A stretch of 64,000 bases of DNA, from the NCBI GenBank assembly GCA_021604005.1, contig BQIV01000019.1, positions 28,527 to 92,526 on the forward strand, written 5' to 3'. This stretch comes from Nitrospirales bacterium. Its GTDB lineage: Bacteria > Nitrospirota > Nitrospiria > Nitrospirales > UBA8639. Shown here one piece after another: positions 63,740-64,000 of the stretch (positions are counted from its first letter, which is position 1; the number at the start of each line of letters is the position of its first letter). The notes beneath the pieces are model-generated. The model was not told the DNA's origin, searched no databases, and saw only the letters and a program-made list of their open reading frames with translations. A program made the position numbers and the translations under genes.

Positions 63740-64000
63740 AGCTGTATCCTACCCCGAGTTTCGCGTTGATTCAAGATAATGATGACTGCCGACATCCTGA
63801 ATGCGATACTATAGAACCCTCTGCAAAAGGCAGCTGCATTGAGGGTCTTTGGCCCTCGAATCGTTTTTTGCCGAGTTCTTCTTGTCTGAATGCCTCTTGT
63901 GCTTGCTCCTTCCTCCTCTTTTGCTAGCTTGTTGGGCCCGCTTATTGGGGAGCTCGCTTGAGTCAGGCTGCCATGAGCAGGGCGCGCCGACAGAAAAAGA
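63740..64000. other. window end, no gene seen
   Basis: The last 261 bp have no complete gene. Plus-strand and minus-strand frames are all broken by stops. A short inverted motif (GAGGGTC-loop-GGCCCTC, near 63840-63859) was noticed. Confidence 0.4.

Overview
The window reads as chromosome from a Gram-negative bacterium of roughly 48-50 % GC (estimated by eye). Lipoproteins, an OmpH/Skp chaperone, an AsmA protein, a PEP-CTERM protein and the GatCAB amidotransferase are all present. The mix (PEP-CTERM, DUF4301, paired M16 peptidases, Ski2-like helicase) would fit a Nitrospira-like member of the Nitrospirota. That is inference: no 16S or marker alignment was possible. No rRNA and no CRISPR array was seen; there is one tRNA.

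Layout. 0-6 kb: envelope and periplasmic proteins on the minus strand (M48 lipoprotein, an inactive/active M16 peptidase pair, a molybdopterin oxidoreductase, a secreted beta-helix protein). 6-11.6 kb: housekeeping genes coaE, trxB, thiI, a polytopic membrane protein and proC. 12-17.6 kb: plus-strand secreted proteins (PEP-CTERM, HEAT-repeat, and an 825-residue RIFT-barrel protein). 17.6-23.5 kb: a minus-strand run LPP20 lipoprotein, LpoB-like lipoprotein, COG3014 lipoprotein, second LPP20-like lipoprotein, AsmA, probably one envelope operon. 23.7-28.9 kb: a small protein, DUF4301, acsA, a nucleotidyltransferase toxin/antitoxin-like pair and trmL. 28.9-39.8 kb: small regulators and transporters (response regulator, ppnN, TPR lipoprotein, ribE, MFS, CLC, STAS) separated by long intergenic stretches, some with structure or repeats. 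39.9-42.8 kb: a Ski2-like helicase split into two genes in reversed order.

43.5-46.9 kb is the accessory region. A Shedu-like (DUF4263) protein and a 51-residue ORF lie between two copies of a hairpin-bearing repeat. Next come a truncated tyrosine recombinase, a decayed IS5-like element with 15-bp perfect terminal repeats, and a fragment resembling a Tn3-family transposase N-terminus. This looks like a mobile element wrecked by the IS.

47-61 kb is dense housekeeping: recO, era, ftsB-like, eno, gatB, YtxH/DUF948, gatA, gatC, radC, rsmD, coaD, an aminotransferase, an FmdB-type zinc ribbon, an SGNH hydrolase, OmpH/Skp, a rhodanese and a membrane hydrolase. 62-64 kb holds a secreted protein, tRNA-Arg(TCT) and a DUF433/DUF5615 toxin-antitoxin pair.

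The most unusual observations are the reversed-order split helicase, the repeat-flanked Shedu-like unit beside a recombinase remnant, a spacing-conserved promoter-like element present twice (34.35 kb and 62.57 kb), a frameshifted small cysteine protein upstream of the STAS gene, and a CLC protein lacking both gating glutamates.
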